A program made the translations under genes and the position numbers. The notes below the pieces were generated by a model. It saw only the letters and a program-made list of their open reading frames with translations. It was not told the DNA's origin and did no database searches. DNA of 57,130 nucleotides, taken from positions 1 through 57,130 of the forward strand of contig MSGZ01000010.1 of the NCBI GenBank assembly GCA_001940925.1, written 5' to 3'. Below, in pieces: positions 7,235-15,388 of this stretch (the first letter of the stretch is position 1; each line of letters opens with the position of its first letter). Origin of the DNA: Ruminococcus sp. Phil11 (GTDB lineage Bacteria > Bacillota > Clostridia > Oscillospirales > Ruminococcaceae).

Positions 7235-7870
7235 TCAGGGTTCTGCCTGCGGATCCGCAGCCGTATCCTTTTCACTCCATACGGCACGGAGCTTGCGTCT
7301 TGCACGCTGGATCGCGTTATCGACGCTTTTTGCAGAGATCTGCAAACGGGCAGCAATTTCGTCATAGGAAAAACCGCTGACAGACATCAGGAAGATCTCC
7401 CGCTCCTGTCTGCTGAGGACCTCTGCGATCCGCCGGTTCATCGCGGAGACACGTTCCTTTTCGAGAACGATCTCCTCAGGTGTCTCGGCCTGATCGGCGA
7501 GCATTTCCGCCACACGGTTCTCCGGGTCATCCAGAGACACATCCGGCAGGATACTGCTTTTCCTCTGATCGGCATTTTCCCTGCGAAACAGGTTCCGCAT
7601 CCGGTTGCGGATGCAGGTGCCCGCAAAGGTACGGAATCCGGCAGACCGCTCCTGCGAGTATGCAGCGACAGCAGCAAGCAGCCCGAACATCCCTTCCTGC
7701 ACATAATCCTCCGCATCGGCAGCATTCACGGCATAATTATTCGCGATGCTGACGACCCACGGACGGTAACGCTCAAAAAGGATCTCGAACGCCTGCGGCC
7801 GGTCTGTACACACAGAGACCAGCTCTTCGTCCGGCATACTGCGGAGTGCTTCAACAGAGAACTGATCCAT
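7235..7870 (-). CDS. Sigma-70 family RNA polymerase sigma factor (SigH-like)
   Basis: ATG 7870 has GGAGG 7 nt upstream. The 211-residue protein directs RNA polymerase to alternative promoters. Region 2 is visible as DAEDYVQEGMFGLLAAVAAY with TFAGTCIRNRM, and region 4 as FSYDEIAARLQISAKSVDNA followed by IQRARRKLR. Region 3 is short, as in SigH. In Clostridia SigH controls entry into stationary phase and sporulation, but no spo genes lie nearby, so only the family is secure. No anti-sigma gene is adjacent. A strong promoter lies upstream. Confidence 0.85.
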   Translation of the reverse strand: MDQFSVEALRSMPDEELVSVCTDRPQAFEILFERYRPWVVSIANNYAVNAADAEDYVQEGMFGLLAAVAAYSQERSAGFRTFAGTCIRNRMRNLFRRENADQRKSSILPDVSLDDPENRVAEMLADQAETPEEIVLEKERVSAMNRRIAEVLSRQEREIFLMSVSGFSYDEIAARLQISAKSVDNAIQRARRKLRAVWSEKDTAADPQAEP

Positions 7871-7968
7871 GCTGAACCTCCTCACTCCGGACTGCACCGA
7901 AGAAGATCACCGTACCGTCATAACTGCCGCTGCCGCAGAACCGGCAGGACAGCATTTGACCTGATATC

Positions 7969-7997
7969 ATCATACCCGAAAGCCGCTGATTTGTCAA
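7969..7997 (-). promoter_or_regulatory. Sigma-70 promoter of the sigma-factor gene
   Basis: On the minus strand TTGACA (7997-7992) and TATGAT (7974-7969) are 17 bp apart. Confidence 0.8.
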
Positions 7998-8030
7998 GCG
8001 AAATCCGCCGCCATACTGGAAAAACGGCGA

Positions 8031-8050
8031 TTTCAACAGCTTTCAACAGC
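8031..8050. repeat. Tandem 10-bp direct repeat
   Basis: TTTCAACAGC occurs twice head to tail. The same TTTCAACA core recurs in the murA-ftsQ gap. Confidence 0.6.
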
Positions 8051-8079
8051 GCGATTTGGCATTTGAGCCAAATTCCGGG

Positions 8080-8643
8080 TCATCCGGCAAATTCTGCTCT
8101 GCCGTCGCGGAACAGATTGCCGCCCAAAGAGTCGATCGCAACAAGCAGCGGAAACTCGGAAAGCTCCAGCCGCTTGACCGATTCGCAGCCGAGATCATCA
8201 TATGCAATGACCTCGCACTTTGTAATATGCGCCGCGGCCAGTGCACCCGCACCGCCGACTGCGCAGAAATAGACTGCATGATTGCGCACGATCGCATCAC
8301 AGACCGCCTGCGAGCGTTCGCCCTTGCCGATCATGGCAAGCAGGCCGCTGTCCAGCAGCATCGGCGCGTAAGGGTCCATTCTGCCGGAGGTCGTCGGACC
8401 GCACGCCCCGATCGGACGTCCGGGCGGCGCGGCAGTCGGCCCCGCATAATAGATGACAGCGTCCTTCAGCGGAAACGGCAGTGCATCGGTCCCCTGCTCC
8501 TTCATGGCCGCAGTGAGCCGCTTGTGTGCCGCATCGCGGGAGGTATACACCGTCCCCGAAAGGATCACCCGATCGCCGGCGCGCAGTGCCTGCTGCTCTC
8601 TGACGAGTGCCGGCAGATCGGAGACATTGCATTTGTATTCCAT
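8080..8643 (-). CDS. Fumarate hydratase/tartrate dehydratase class I beta-type subunit
   Basis: The 187-residue protein matches the C-terminal (beta) domain of iron-sulfur hydro-lyases: GDRVILSGTVYTSRDAAHKR near the start, GPTTSGRMDPYAPMLLDSGL at about residues 82-101, and VYFCAVGGAGALAA with AYDDLGCES further on. The alpha subunit, which carries the 4Fe-4S cluster cysteines, is not in this window, so activity depends on a partner elsewhere. It begins 7 bp after divIVA with only a weak RBS and is probably coupled to it. Fumarate versus tartrate cannot be decided. Confidence 0.88.
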   Translation of the reverse strand: MEYKCNVSDLPALVREQQALRAGDRVILSGTVYTSRDAAHKRLTAAMKEQGTDALPFPLKDAVIYYAGPTAAPPGRPIGACGPTTSGRMDPYAPMLLDSGLLAMIGKGERSQAVCDAIVRNHAVYFCAVGGAGALAAAHITKCEVIAYDDLGCESVKRLELSEFPLLVAIDSLGGNLFRDGRAEFAG

Positions 8644-8649
8644 GAACGA

Positions 8650-10080
8650 TCAGTTCCAGCCGTTGCCGTTGTCGCCGGCTCTTTCGGCCAGATCGTCAAA
8701 ATCGAACTCGCTCTTGCCGACCTTTTCAAAGGACTTGGAAGCGACCTCATCGAAGCTGTCAAAGGTCGGGACATCGTCGTCGTCGCCGACGGTATTGCGT
8801 GCCTCGGAGATGACATTCTTCGCCTCGGAGAGACGGCTGCCGGCCTGACCGGAGAGGTTCTCGAGCACGAGAGAGATCTCGTTGAACTTCTTGGAAACGG
8901 AGTCGATCTCGCTGCGGAGCAGTGCGCGGACTGTTCTTGCAGTTTCAGTCGTGGTCTTGGTGCGCTTCTCTGCATCCTCGAGGGAGGAGCGGACAGATTC
9001 CTCAGCATCTGCGACGATCTGGATCGCCTTTGCATCTGCATCGTTCTGCTTCTTCTCCGCCTCTGCATTGGCATTGCTGATGGTCTCGTCAGCCTGCTTG
9101 TTTGCATCTGCGATGGTCTGCTCAGCCTGCTGGTTCGCGTCTGCGACGGTCTTTTCAGCCTGTGCCTTCGCATCGGAGATGATCGTCTCGGCCTGTGCCT
9201 TTGCATCGCTGATGCGCTTGTCAGCTTCTTTTCTCGCCTCGGAGGTGACCTTCTTCGCAGTCATCTGTGCTTCCATGAACAGTGCGCCCATATCGAAGCT
9301 GCTGTCTGCGCTGTTCTCCTTGAGCTCAGCGACCTGGGAACGGAGATCTTCGATCTCGCGGTCCTTGTCAGCGATCGAAGCATCCTTCTCGATCATGAGT
9401 GCTTCATATTCGGCAAGCTTCTGGAGATCGGCTTCGCTGGAAAGGCCTGCCGATTCCTCGATCATTGTATTCTTGGTCTCGAGCTCGGAACGCAGTGCAG
9501 CGACCTGCTGCTCGGATTCGGCAAGCTGGCTCTGCAGTGCCGCGACCTGTGCGGCTGCCTCGCCTGCGTCACCGCCTGCGACCGCCTGTGCAGCCGCATT
9601 TGCGAGATCCTGACGCAGGGACTCATTATCTTCGTTCAGGGTCGTCAGACGGCTTTCCAGCTCAGTGACCTTATTGCTCAGTTCAAGCTGTTCTTCTCTT
9701 GCGAGCTCCAGCTCAGCCTGCGCAGAAGCAAGATCCGCTCTTGCATCGGTCGCATCCTGTCTGGCAGCCTCAAAATCTGCAACCGGGACGCCGCCCTCGC
9801 CGCCTTCGATGACCGGGCGGTTCTTGAGCTCATCCTGTGCAGCACGCAGCTGATTCTTGGTGGTGCCGAGCTCACCGCGGAGGCGGGTCAGCTCAGACTC
9901 GTACTCGGCTTCCTTTTGTTCATTCAGACCGCCGCCCGCTTCTGCACGCTTCTTCAGTTCGTCGTTCTGCTCCTGCAAAGCATAGATCTGGGAGTTCAGC
10001 TCGTCAACATAAGCTAAAACGTCCTCTTTCACAAAACCGCCGCCGATTTTTGTCGTTCTCAAAACATTTGGCTGATCCAT
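8650..10080 (-). CDS. divIVA: DivIVA domain protein with long hendecad coiled coil
   Basis: The 476-residue cytosolic protein is expected at curved membrane such as poles and septa, where DivIVA proteins recruit division or envelope factors. It starts MDQPNVLRTTKIGGGFVKED followed by VLAYVDELNSQI, the DivIVA lipid-binding start. A coiled coil covers most of residues 25-380. Residues 290-366 form about seven 11-residue repeats of the ISDAKAQAETI/VADANQQAEQT type. The tail ends with acidic FDFDDLAERAGDN. It is far longer than Bacillus DivIVA (164 residues). It has its own promoter downstream of ftsZ. Confidence 0.85.
   Translation of the reverse strand: MDQPNVLRTTKIGGGFVKEDVLAYVDELNSQIYALQEQNDELKKRAEAGGGLNEQKEAEYESELTRLRGELGTTKNQLRAAQDELKNRPVIEGGEGGVPVADFEAARQDATDARADLASAQAELELAREEQLELSNKVTELESRLTTLNEDNESLRQDLANAAAQAVAGGDAGEAAAQVAALQSQLAESEQQVAALRSELETKNTMIEESAGLSSEADLQKLAEYEALMIEKDASIADKDREIEDLRSQVAELKENSADSSFDMGALFMEAQMTAKKVTSEARKEADKRISDAKAQAETIISDAKAQAEKTVADANQQAEQTIADANKQADETISNANAEAEKKQNDADAKAIQIVADAEESVRSSLEDAEKRTKTTTETARTVRALLRSEIDSVSKKFNEISLVLENLSGQAGSRLSEAKNVISEARNTVGDDDDVPTFDSFDEVASKSFEKVGKSEFDFDDLAERAGDNGNGWN
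8983..9213 (-). repeat. 33-bp tandem repeats inside divIVA
   Basis: About seven consecutive 33-bp units encode ISDAKAQAETI, ISDAKAQAEKT, VADANQQAEQT, IADANKQADET, ISNANAEAEKK, QNDADAKAIQI and VADAEESVRSS. An 11-residue period gives a right-handed coiled coil rather than a heptad one. Confidence 0.8.
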
Positions 10081-10225
10081 AAGTTACGCTCCAATCCTCC
10101 GCAAAAAAATGAAATAATGCATGGTGCTCCGGGATAGCTGAACGGCGAATCTCCGGCAGCTGTTCGCGGATGCAGCTGCGAAATATCACTCACCGTATAA
10201 CGCCGTCCCTTCTGTACCATATCTT

Positions 10226-10254
10226 ATAATACCATATTTTCAAACTTTTTGCAA
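10226..10254 (-). promoter_or_regulatory. Sigma-70 promoter of divIVA
   Basis: On the minus strand TTGCAA (10254-10249) and TATTAT (10231-10226) are 17 bp apart. The leader is about 140 nt. Apart from this promoter and the ftsZ terminator, nothing else was seen in the 308-bp gap. Confidence 0.7.
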
Positions 10255-10332
10255 GGCACGGAATGACGAAATATCGGACATATTTTCGTACATTTTCACC
10301 AATAATCCGTTCGTATTTCCGGAACAATCGAC

Positions 10333-10370
10333 AAAAAACAGCAGACTTCCGCACCCGGAAGCCTGCTGTA
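10333..10370 (-). terminator. Rho-independent terminator of ftsZ
   Basis: On the minus strand ACAGCAGGCTTCCGG and GCGGAAGTCTGCTGT form a long stem with one mismatch, followed by TTTTTTG. Confidence 0.85.
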
Positions 10371-10388
10371 CGCGTACATTTCTGATTC

Positions 10389-11549
10389 TTATTTCTTATC
10401 GAGGATCTTGAAGATCTCGGAAAGATCGTCGTCATCGTCCAGACGCGGGATTGCGGAGGTCTGACGCTGCTGCTGCTGCTTGCGCGGCTCGACCGGAACG
10501 AATCCCTCGACGAGCGGATTCTTGACCGGGATCGGAGCCTTCTGCTTGTTGTCAGCCGGGATCGGAACGTCGTCGATGACTTCCTTGTCGTCCTCGTCAT
10601 AGCCTGCCGCGATGACGGTGATGATCATCTCGTCGTTCATTTCTTCCTTGAACGCCGTACCGAGGATGACTTCAACGCCCGGTGCTGCGGTCTCGGTGAT
10701 CTTCTGCGTTGCCGCATCGACTTCTGCAGAGAGCACATCCTCGCTCATTGCGATGTTGATGAGCAGTCTCTTTGCGCCGTTGATCGAGGTCTCAAGCAGC
10801 GGGCTGGAGATAACCGCATTCGCAGCCTCGTCCGCCTTGCTCTTGCCTGCGCCGTGGCCGATCGCCATGTGCGCATAGCCGGCACCCTTCATGATCGTAG
10901 AAACGTCGGCGAAATCAAGGTTGATGTAGCCGTCCTCGACGATCAGGTCGGAGATCGACTTGACACCGGTCTTCAGGATATCGTCCGCCATGGCAAAGCT
11001 CTGACGCATGGTCAGCGGCTTGTCAAGGCCGACCAGCAGACGCTCATTCGGAATAATGACGAGCGAATCCACATATTTTTTCAGTGTTTCGATGCCGCGC
11101 TCAGCCTGTGCCATTTTCTGCTCGCGCTCAAACGCGAACGGCTTGGTCACGACTGCGACGGTCAGGATGCCGAGCTCCTGTGCGATCTGTGCAACGACAG
11201 GTGCCGCACCGGTACCGGTTCCGCCGCCCATGCCTGCGGTAATGAAGATCATGTCCGCGCCCTTGAGTGCGTTGCTGATCTCATCGCGGTTCTCCTCGGC
11301 CGACTGTCTGCCGACTTCCGGTCTGTTGCCCGCGCCGCGGCCCTTGGTGAGCTTTGCGCCGATCTGGATTCTTGTGGGAGCTTTGGAATTGAGCAGTGCC
11401 TTCGCATCGGTGTTCACCGCAATATACTCAATGTTCTTCACATCCGCCTGAACCATGCAGTCCAGTGCGTTTCCGCCGCCGCCGCCGACACCGACGACCT
11501 TAATATTCACCTGCGGGTCAAATGAATCTTCATAAACAAAATCAGTCAT
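10389..11549 (-). CDS. ftsZ: Cell division protein FtsZ
   Basis: FtsZ is the tubulin-like GTPase that forms the division ring. ATG 11549 follows GGAGG at good spacing; the longer frame to 11609 has no RBS. The 386-residue protein has IKVVGVGGGGGNALDCMVQA at residues 14-33 (G-box 1), the tubulin signature GGGTGTGAAPVV near residue 105, NERLLVGL, and a variable linker rich in Gln/Arg ending LSEIFKILDKK, a plausible C-terminal partner-binding peptide. ftsA, a usual neighbour, is absent. It has its own promoter and terminator. Confidence 0.98.
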   Translation of the reverse strand: MTDFVYEDSFDPQVNIKVVGVGGGGGNALDCMVQADVKNIEYIAVNTDAKALLNSKAPTRIQIGAKLTKGRGAGNRPEVGRQSAEENRDEISNALKGADMIFITAGMGGGTGTGAAPVVAQIAQELGILTVAVVTKPFAFEREQKMAQAERGIETLKKYVDSLVIIPNERLLVGLDKPLTMRQSFAMADDILKTGVKSISDLIVEDGYINLDFADVSTIMKGAGYAHMAIGHGAGKSKADEAANAVISSPLLETSINGAKRLLINIAMSEDVLSAEVDAATQKITETAAPGVEVILGTAFKEEMNDEMIITVIAAGYDEDDKEVIDDVPIPADNKQKAPIPVKNPLVEGFVPVEPRKQQQQRQTSAIPRLDDDDDLSEIFKILDKK

Positions 11550-11616
11550 CAAAGTTCCTCCATTTCGACAGCCCGGTTGGGTCGGGTAGACTGAGCCGCC
11601 TACAAACATATATTAC

Positions 11617-11645
11617 ATTTTATCACAGTTTCCGGGACATTGCAA
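11617..11645 (-). promoter_or_regulatory. Sigma-70 promoter of ftsZ
   Basis: On the minus strand TTGCAA (11645-11640) and TAAAAT (11622-11617) are 17 bp apart, 52 bp past the end of ftsQ. Confidence 0.75.
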
Positions 11646-11697
11646 GTGCATTTGGACTTTTCGTGCTTTTGCACAAATCAAATTTGCATTATATAGC

Positions 11698-12651
11698 CTA
11701 TTCCGGCAGTTTTGCTGTCGTTTGTACAGCATTTCCGACAGATTCCGCCGTTGCCGCAGCCGAAGTTGTTGTGCTGACTGCTGTTGTCCGGGTCACGACC
11801 GTATAGCGCGGCGGTGCCGTCGTGACAGCAGGCGTGCCTGCTCCGGTGCCGTTTCTGCGGTCCTTCCGGATCATATCCGCCGGGATCTCGGAGATCTGGT
11901 TGTTGCCGATCATCGTCAGCTCGTATTCGCGTCCGGGCGTCAGATGCTCGATCGTCTTGGCCGCGAACCGCAGCTTATAGACCGCATCGGATGCCGTGCC
12001 CATGTGGAACAGCACATTATCGCCGAACTGCACGAGGATATCGCTCTGGTCGGTCATGTCGATCGACACAATTTGTTCATTCTTGCACTCCGAAACGGCA
12101 GCGGTCAGCGACTTCAGCACGTTGTCGCGCTTTTCGTCCTCGGACTTCAGCACCATGCCGATCGTACCCTGTGCCGGGTTATAGCCTGTGATGATGATGA
12201 GCCCCTCTCTCGGAGCCCCCTTGAGCTCCTCCAGAACACGGTTCGAGGCACTGACCAGCAGGTAGCCGTAGCTCTGCGAAATGTTCGCGACGGGCTCTGC
12301 CTTCTCGACCTTGATCTCCACGGTCGAGGGAAAGATCCTCCGCACGGTGACCTTTTCCGCATAAGCAACGTGAACACGTATTTTTTCTGCAGCGATCGCC
12401 GCATCCAGACGCACCAGGTTGTCCTGATAGGAGATGCCGCTCAGCGTGACGATATCGGCATCCGGCACATCCGTTTCATTGATGACAATGATCTCCGTGA
12501 TATTGAAAAACAGCGTCATGGAAAGCGCGATCCCGATGCCGAGCACCAGCACCGCGACCAGCGTAAAATACGTGGTGTGCAGACGGGTCCTGCGCCGTTT
12601 GCGCTTGGTGCTCTGCTGCCGCCTGACGCTTGTCTTTTCGACGTCCCGCAA
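11698..12651 (-). CDS. ftsQ: Cell division protein FtsQ/DivIB
   Basis: The start is set at TTG 12651, which has AAGGAGG 7 nt upstream; an ATG at 12681 lacks an RBS. The 317-residue bitopic membrane protein has a basic cytosolic N-terminus (KRKRRRTRLHTTYF), one membrane segment (LVAVLVLGIGIALSMTLFF, about residues 32-50), then a POTRA domain (NITEIIVINETDVPDADIVT) and the FtsQ beta domain (VRRIFPSTVEIKVEKAEPVA). The last 50 residues are a Thr/Ala-rich tail. It scaffolds FtsL and FtsB-like partners at the septum. It follows murA after a 212-bp gap holding direct repeats. Confidence 0.92.
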   Translation of the reverse strand: MRDVEKTSVRRQQSTKRKRRRTRLHTTYFTLVAVLVLGIGIALSMTLFFNITEIIVINETDVPDADIVTLSGISYQDNLVRLDAAIAAEKIRVHVAYAEKVTVRRIFPSTVEIKVEKAEPVANISQSYGYLLVSASNRVLEELKGAPREGLIIITGYNPAQGTIGMVLKSEDEKRDNVLKSLTAAVSECKNEQIVSIDMTDQSDILVQFGDNVLFHMGTASDAVYKLRFAAKTIEHLTPGREYELTMIGNNQISEIPADMIRKDRRNGTGAGTPAVTTAPPRYTVVTRTTAVSTTTSAAATAESVGNAVQTTAKLPE

Positions 12652-12712
12652 AGGGCATCCTCCTTTCCTGATGATTTGCAAAAGTCAAAATTCGCAGAAT
12701 ATTGCACAACCC

Positions 12713-12861
12713 TCTGTGGAAAACCTGCTCGGATTTTCTATGCTGTTTTCCCACAATTTCCACAGAGTTTTCAACACTCCGACCTCGTATCTACGCCGAA
12801 ACCGGCCGTTTTCCGCATCGAAATTCAACAGTTTTGCACTGTTTCCACAGAGTTTTCAACA
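12713..12861. repeat. 20-bp direct repeats in the murA-ftsQ gap
   Basis: TTTCCACAGAGTTTTCAACA occurs at 12757-12776 and identically at 12842-12861, 85 bp apart. CTCTGTGGAAA at 12713-12723 is a partial inverted copy. The TTTCCACA/TGTGGAAA core resembles a DnaA box with one mismatch. Confidence 0.8.
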
Positions 12862-12863
12862 AT

Positions 12864-14162
12864 TCATGCCCCGAGGCTTTGATTTTCCCGTTCTTTGGCA
12901 GAAAATCTGCATCTCCGGACATCCCCGCCGAGACTGTGGAAAGTTTCTGCAAAATGCTCATATCCCCGGTCAAGATGATGCAATTCCCGCAGATCGGTCT
13001 CGCCCTCTGCGGCAAAGGCTGCAACGGCCATAGCCGCACCGCCCCGCAGATCGGTCGCCGCAACGGCTGCACCGTGCAGTCCGGGCACGCCGGTGATCTC
13101 CGCTTTTTTGCCGTAGACCCGGATATCCGCGCCCATTTCCCGCAGTGCACCGACATGCTTGAACCGGCTGTCAAAGATCGTTTCCCGGATGATGCTCCTG
13201 CCCTCCGCGATACAGAGCACCGCAGAGATCAGTGCCTGCGCATCGGTCGGGAACTCGGGGTACGGCATCGTCTCTATGTACGGCACCGCTTTCAGTCCGC
13301 CCGTGCGTTCCAGCGTCAGGATCCCGCCTTTCTCCGTGATGCTGCATCCCGCAGCCTCCAGTACCCTTGTGCAGCTTTCGATATGCTGCGGCACAACGCC
13401 GGCAATGCTGACGGAACCGCCTGCTGCCGCACCCGCACAGAGATACGTCACCGCGGCGATGCGGTCAGGCATCACGGCGTATTCGGTGCCGGTGAGCGGA
13501 CTGCCGCCGGAAATGACGACCGTGCTTCCGCCTGCACCCGTGATCTTCGCGCCGCACTGATTCAGGAACCGCGCCAGATCGACGATCTCCGGCTCTCTTG
13601 CAGCATTCATGAGAACGGTCTCGCCCTCCGCGCAGACCGCCGCCATCATGACATTTTCGGTCACGCCGACGGACGGCAGCTTCAGACGGATCCTCGTGCC
13701 GCGGAGCTTCTCCGCCGTGCAGACGATCCTGCCATCCTCCTCGCGGATCTCCACGCCCATCCGACGCATCGCCGCAAGGTGCAGGTCGATCGGTCTGGGT
13801 CCCAGCTCGCAGCCGCCCGGCATCGACAGCGTACACCGCCGCATCCTGCCGAGGATCGGCCCCAGAAACATAATGGACGAGCGCATCGCCCGCATATCGG
13901 CATCCGGGATCTCAAAGCTGCCGGAACCGGAATACCGGATCGAAACGGTATTCCCCTCCGCCGTGCAGCGGCATCCGAGCCTGTTGAGAATCCGGCTTGC
14001 CGCATAGACATCCGAAAGCTGCGGAACCCTGTGCAGAACAGTCTCGCCGTCACACAGCAAAGCCGCCGCCATGAGCGGAAGCGCACTGTTTTTCGCACCC
14101 TGCACGGTGATCTCCCCGCAAAGCGGCTTCCCGCCTCTGATCCGCAGAATATCCTCTGTCAT
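12864..14162 (-). CDS. murA: UDP-N-acetylglucosamine 1-carboxyvinyltransferase
   Basis: MurA transfers the enolpyruvyl group of PEP to UDP-GlcNAc, the first committed step of peptidoglycan synthesis. ATG 14162 has AGGTGAG upstream. The 432-residue protein shows VQGAKNSALPLMAAALL near the start, the loop SMPGGCELGPRPIDLHLAAM with the catalytic cysteine, and a second-domain VPYIETMPYPEFPTDAQALI stretch and RGGAAMAVAAFAAEG. The cysteine is the residue attacked by fosfomycin, so sensitivity would be expected on that account. It lies 87 bp behind murG, and the second 20-bp repeat abuts its stop codon. Confidence 0.96.
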   Translation of the reverse strand: MTEDILRIRGGKPLCGEITVQGAKNSALPLMAAALLCDGETVLHRVPQLSDVYAASRILNRLGCRCTAEGNTVSIRYSGSGSFEIPDADMRAMRSSIMFLGPILGRMRRCTLSMPGGCELGPRPIDLHLAAMRRMGVEIREEDGRIVCTAEKLRGTRIRLKLPSVGVTENVMMAAVCAEGETVLMNAAREPEIVDLARFLNQCGAKITGAGGSTVVISGGSPLTGTEYAVMPDRIAAVTYLCAGAAAGGSVSIAGVVPQHIESCTRVLEAAGCSITEKGGILTLERTGGLKAVPYIETMPYPEFPTDAQALISAVLCIAEGRSIIRETIFDSRFKHVGALREMGADIRVYGKKAEITGVPGLHGAAVAATDLRGGAAMAVAAFAAEGETDLRELHHLDRGYEHFAETFHSLGGDVRRCRFSAKERENQSLGA

Positions 14163-14249
14163 TTTGCTCACCTCTCGCATCCGGCCGCAGCCGTTTTGCT
14201 TTAGCGTATGCCGCAGCGCGGCATTCTGTGCGGATTCGGTCGGAAGGGG

Positions 14250-15374
14250 TCATTCCTTCGCGCCTGTGATCTCCGCAATGACCTTCCAGATCCGGTCGTT
14301 CGTGTCCGCCGGGAACTGCGCCCCCGCGCGCTGCCCCATGGCAATGCGCTTTTCGGGATTCCGGTACAGCTCCGTGATGACCTCTCTGAGCTTTTCTGCG
14401 GTCAGGTCTTTCTGTTCAATGACAATCGCGGCGCCGGCCTTGCCGAGCACCATCGCGTTGTAATACTGGTGATTCTCCGCGGCCGCCGGATACGGGATCA
14501 GCACGGAAGCCCGTCCGACCGCCTCCAGCTCGCTTAACGTCGAGGCACCTGCGCGGCTGATGACAAGATCCGCAGCCGCAAGGCAGACGTCCATGTCGCG
14601 GATGTATTCGGTCACGCGGATGCGCTTGTCCCCCGCAATGCCGAGCTGTTCCATTGCCTGCGGGAAGCTGTCTCTGCCGTGCTTGCCGTAGGCGTGGATA
14701 TGGTTGATGTGCATGTCCGAATCCAGATGCCACTTGATGAGCTCCGGCATCAGATCGTTCAGGCATTTTGCACCCTGACTGCCGCCGAACGACAGCACCG
14801 TCATGTCGCCGTCAAAGCCGAGCTGCCGCTTGGCCTGTTCGCGGCTCCTGCGCGTCAGACTGCTCCGCACCGGCAGACCCGTCAGGACGGTTTTCGTCCC
14901 TGCCGGGAAATACTGCTTTGCCGCATCAAAGGTCATCATGACAGCCTTTGCCTTTTTCGCCAGCAGCTTATTCGTCACGCCGGGAAATGCATTCTGCTCA
15001 TGCACGGCGGTCGGGATCCCGAGCTGCTGTGCCGCGCGGATGACCGCACCGGACGCATAGCCGCCGGTACCGATCGCGATATCCGGCTGAAACTGTCTGA
15101 CGACTGTACGGGCATGTCCGGCCGCCTTTGCCAGAAGCCCCACGGCCTTCACATTCCGGACGATGTTCTTCGGGCTGAGACTGCGCTGGAATCCGGCCGC
15201 CTCTACATATTCCATTTTGTAGCCGGCGGCGGGGATCAGCTCCGCCTCCATGCCGTCCGGCGTCCCGACAAACAGAAATTCCGCATCCGGCACATGCTCC
15301 GCGATGATGCCCGCGATCGCAAGTCCGGGATTGATATGTCCGCCCGTGCCGCCGCACGCGATCAGAACCTTCAT
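14250..15374 (-). CDS. murG: UDP-GlcNAc:undecaprenyl-PP-MurNAc-pentapeptide GlcNAc transferase
   Basis: MurG makes lipid II from lipid I at the inner face of the membrane. ATG 15374 has AAGGAG upstream; the longer frame to 15605 overlaps the nudix gene and is rejected. The 374-residue protein has the donor-side glycine loop KVLIACGGTGGHINPGLAIA, the acceptor segment IGTGGYASGAVIRAAQQLGI and HEQNAFPG, and the GT-B C-terminal part LSFGGSQGAKCLNDLM with ISRAGASTLSELEAVGRAS and PYPAAAENHQYYNA. Length and motifs are normal. Confidence 0.97.
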   Translation of the reverse strand: MKVLIACGGTGGHINPGLAIAGIIAEHVPDAEFLFVGTPDGMEAELIPAAGYKMEYVEAAGFQRSLSPKNIVRNVKAVGLLAKAAGHARTVVRQFQPDIAIGTGGYASGAVIRAAQQLGIPTAVHEQNAFPGVTNKLLAKKAKAVMMTFDAAKQYFPAGTKTVLTGLPVRSSLTRRSREQAKRQLGFDGDMTVLSFGGSQGAKCLNDLMPELIKWHLDSDMHINHIHAYGKHGRDSFPQAMEQLGIAGDKRIRVTEYIRDMDVCLAAADLVISRAGASTLSELEAVGRASVLIPYPAAAENHQYYNAMVLGKAGAAIVIEQKDLTAEKLREVITELYRNPEKRIAMGQRAGAQFPADTNDRIWKVIAEITGAKE

Positions 15375-15388
15375 AGCTTTGGTCTCCT

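Noticed and set aside
8056..10017. Long plus-strand frame of 653 codons over divIVA
   Set aside because: It lies antisense to a clear DivIVA and reads as Leu/Arg/Cys-rich nonsense produced by the 11-residue repeat codons.
12652..12863. Replication origin
   Set aside because: The DnaA-like repeats lack perfect boxes and an AT-rich unwinding segment, and dnaA and dnaN are not nearby.
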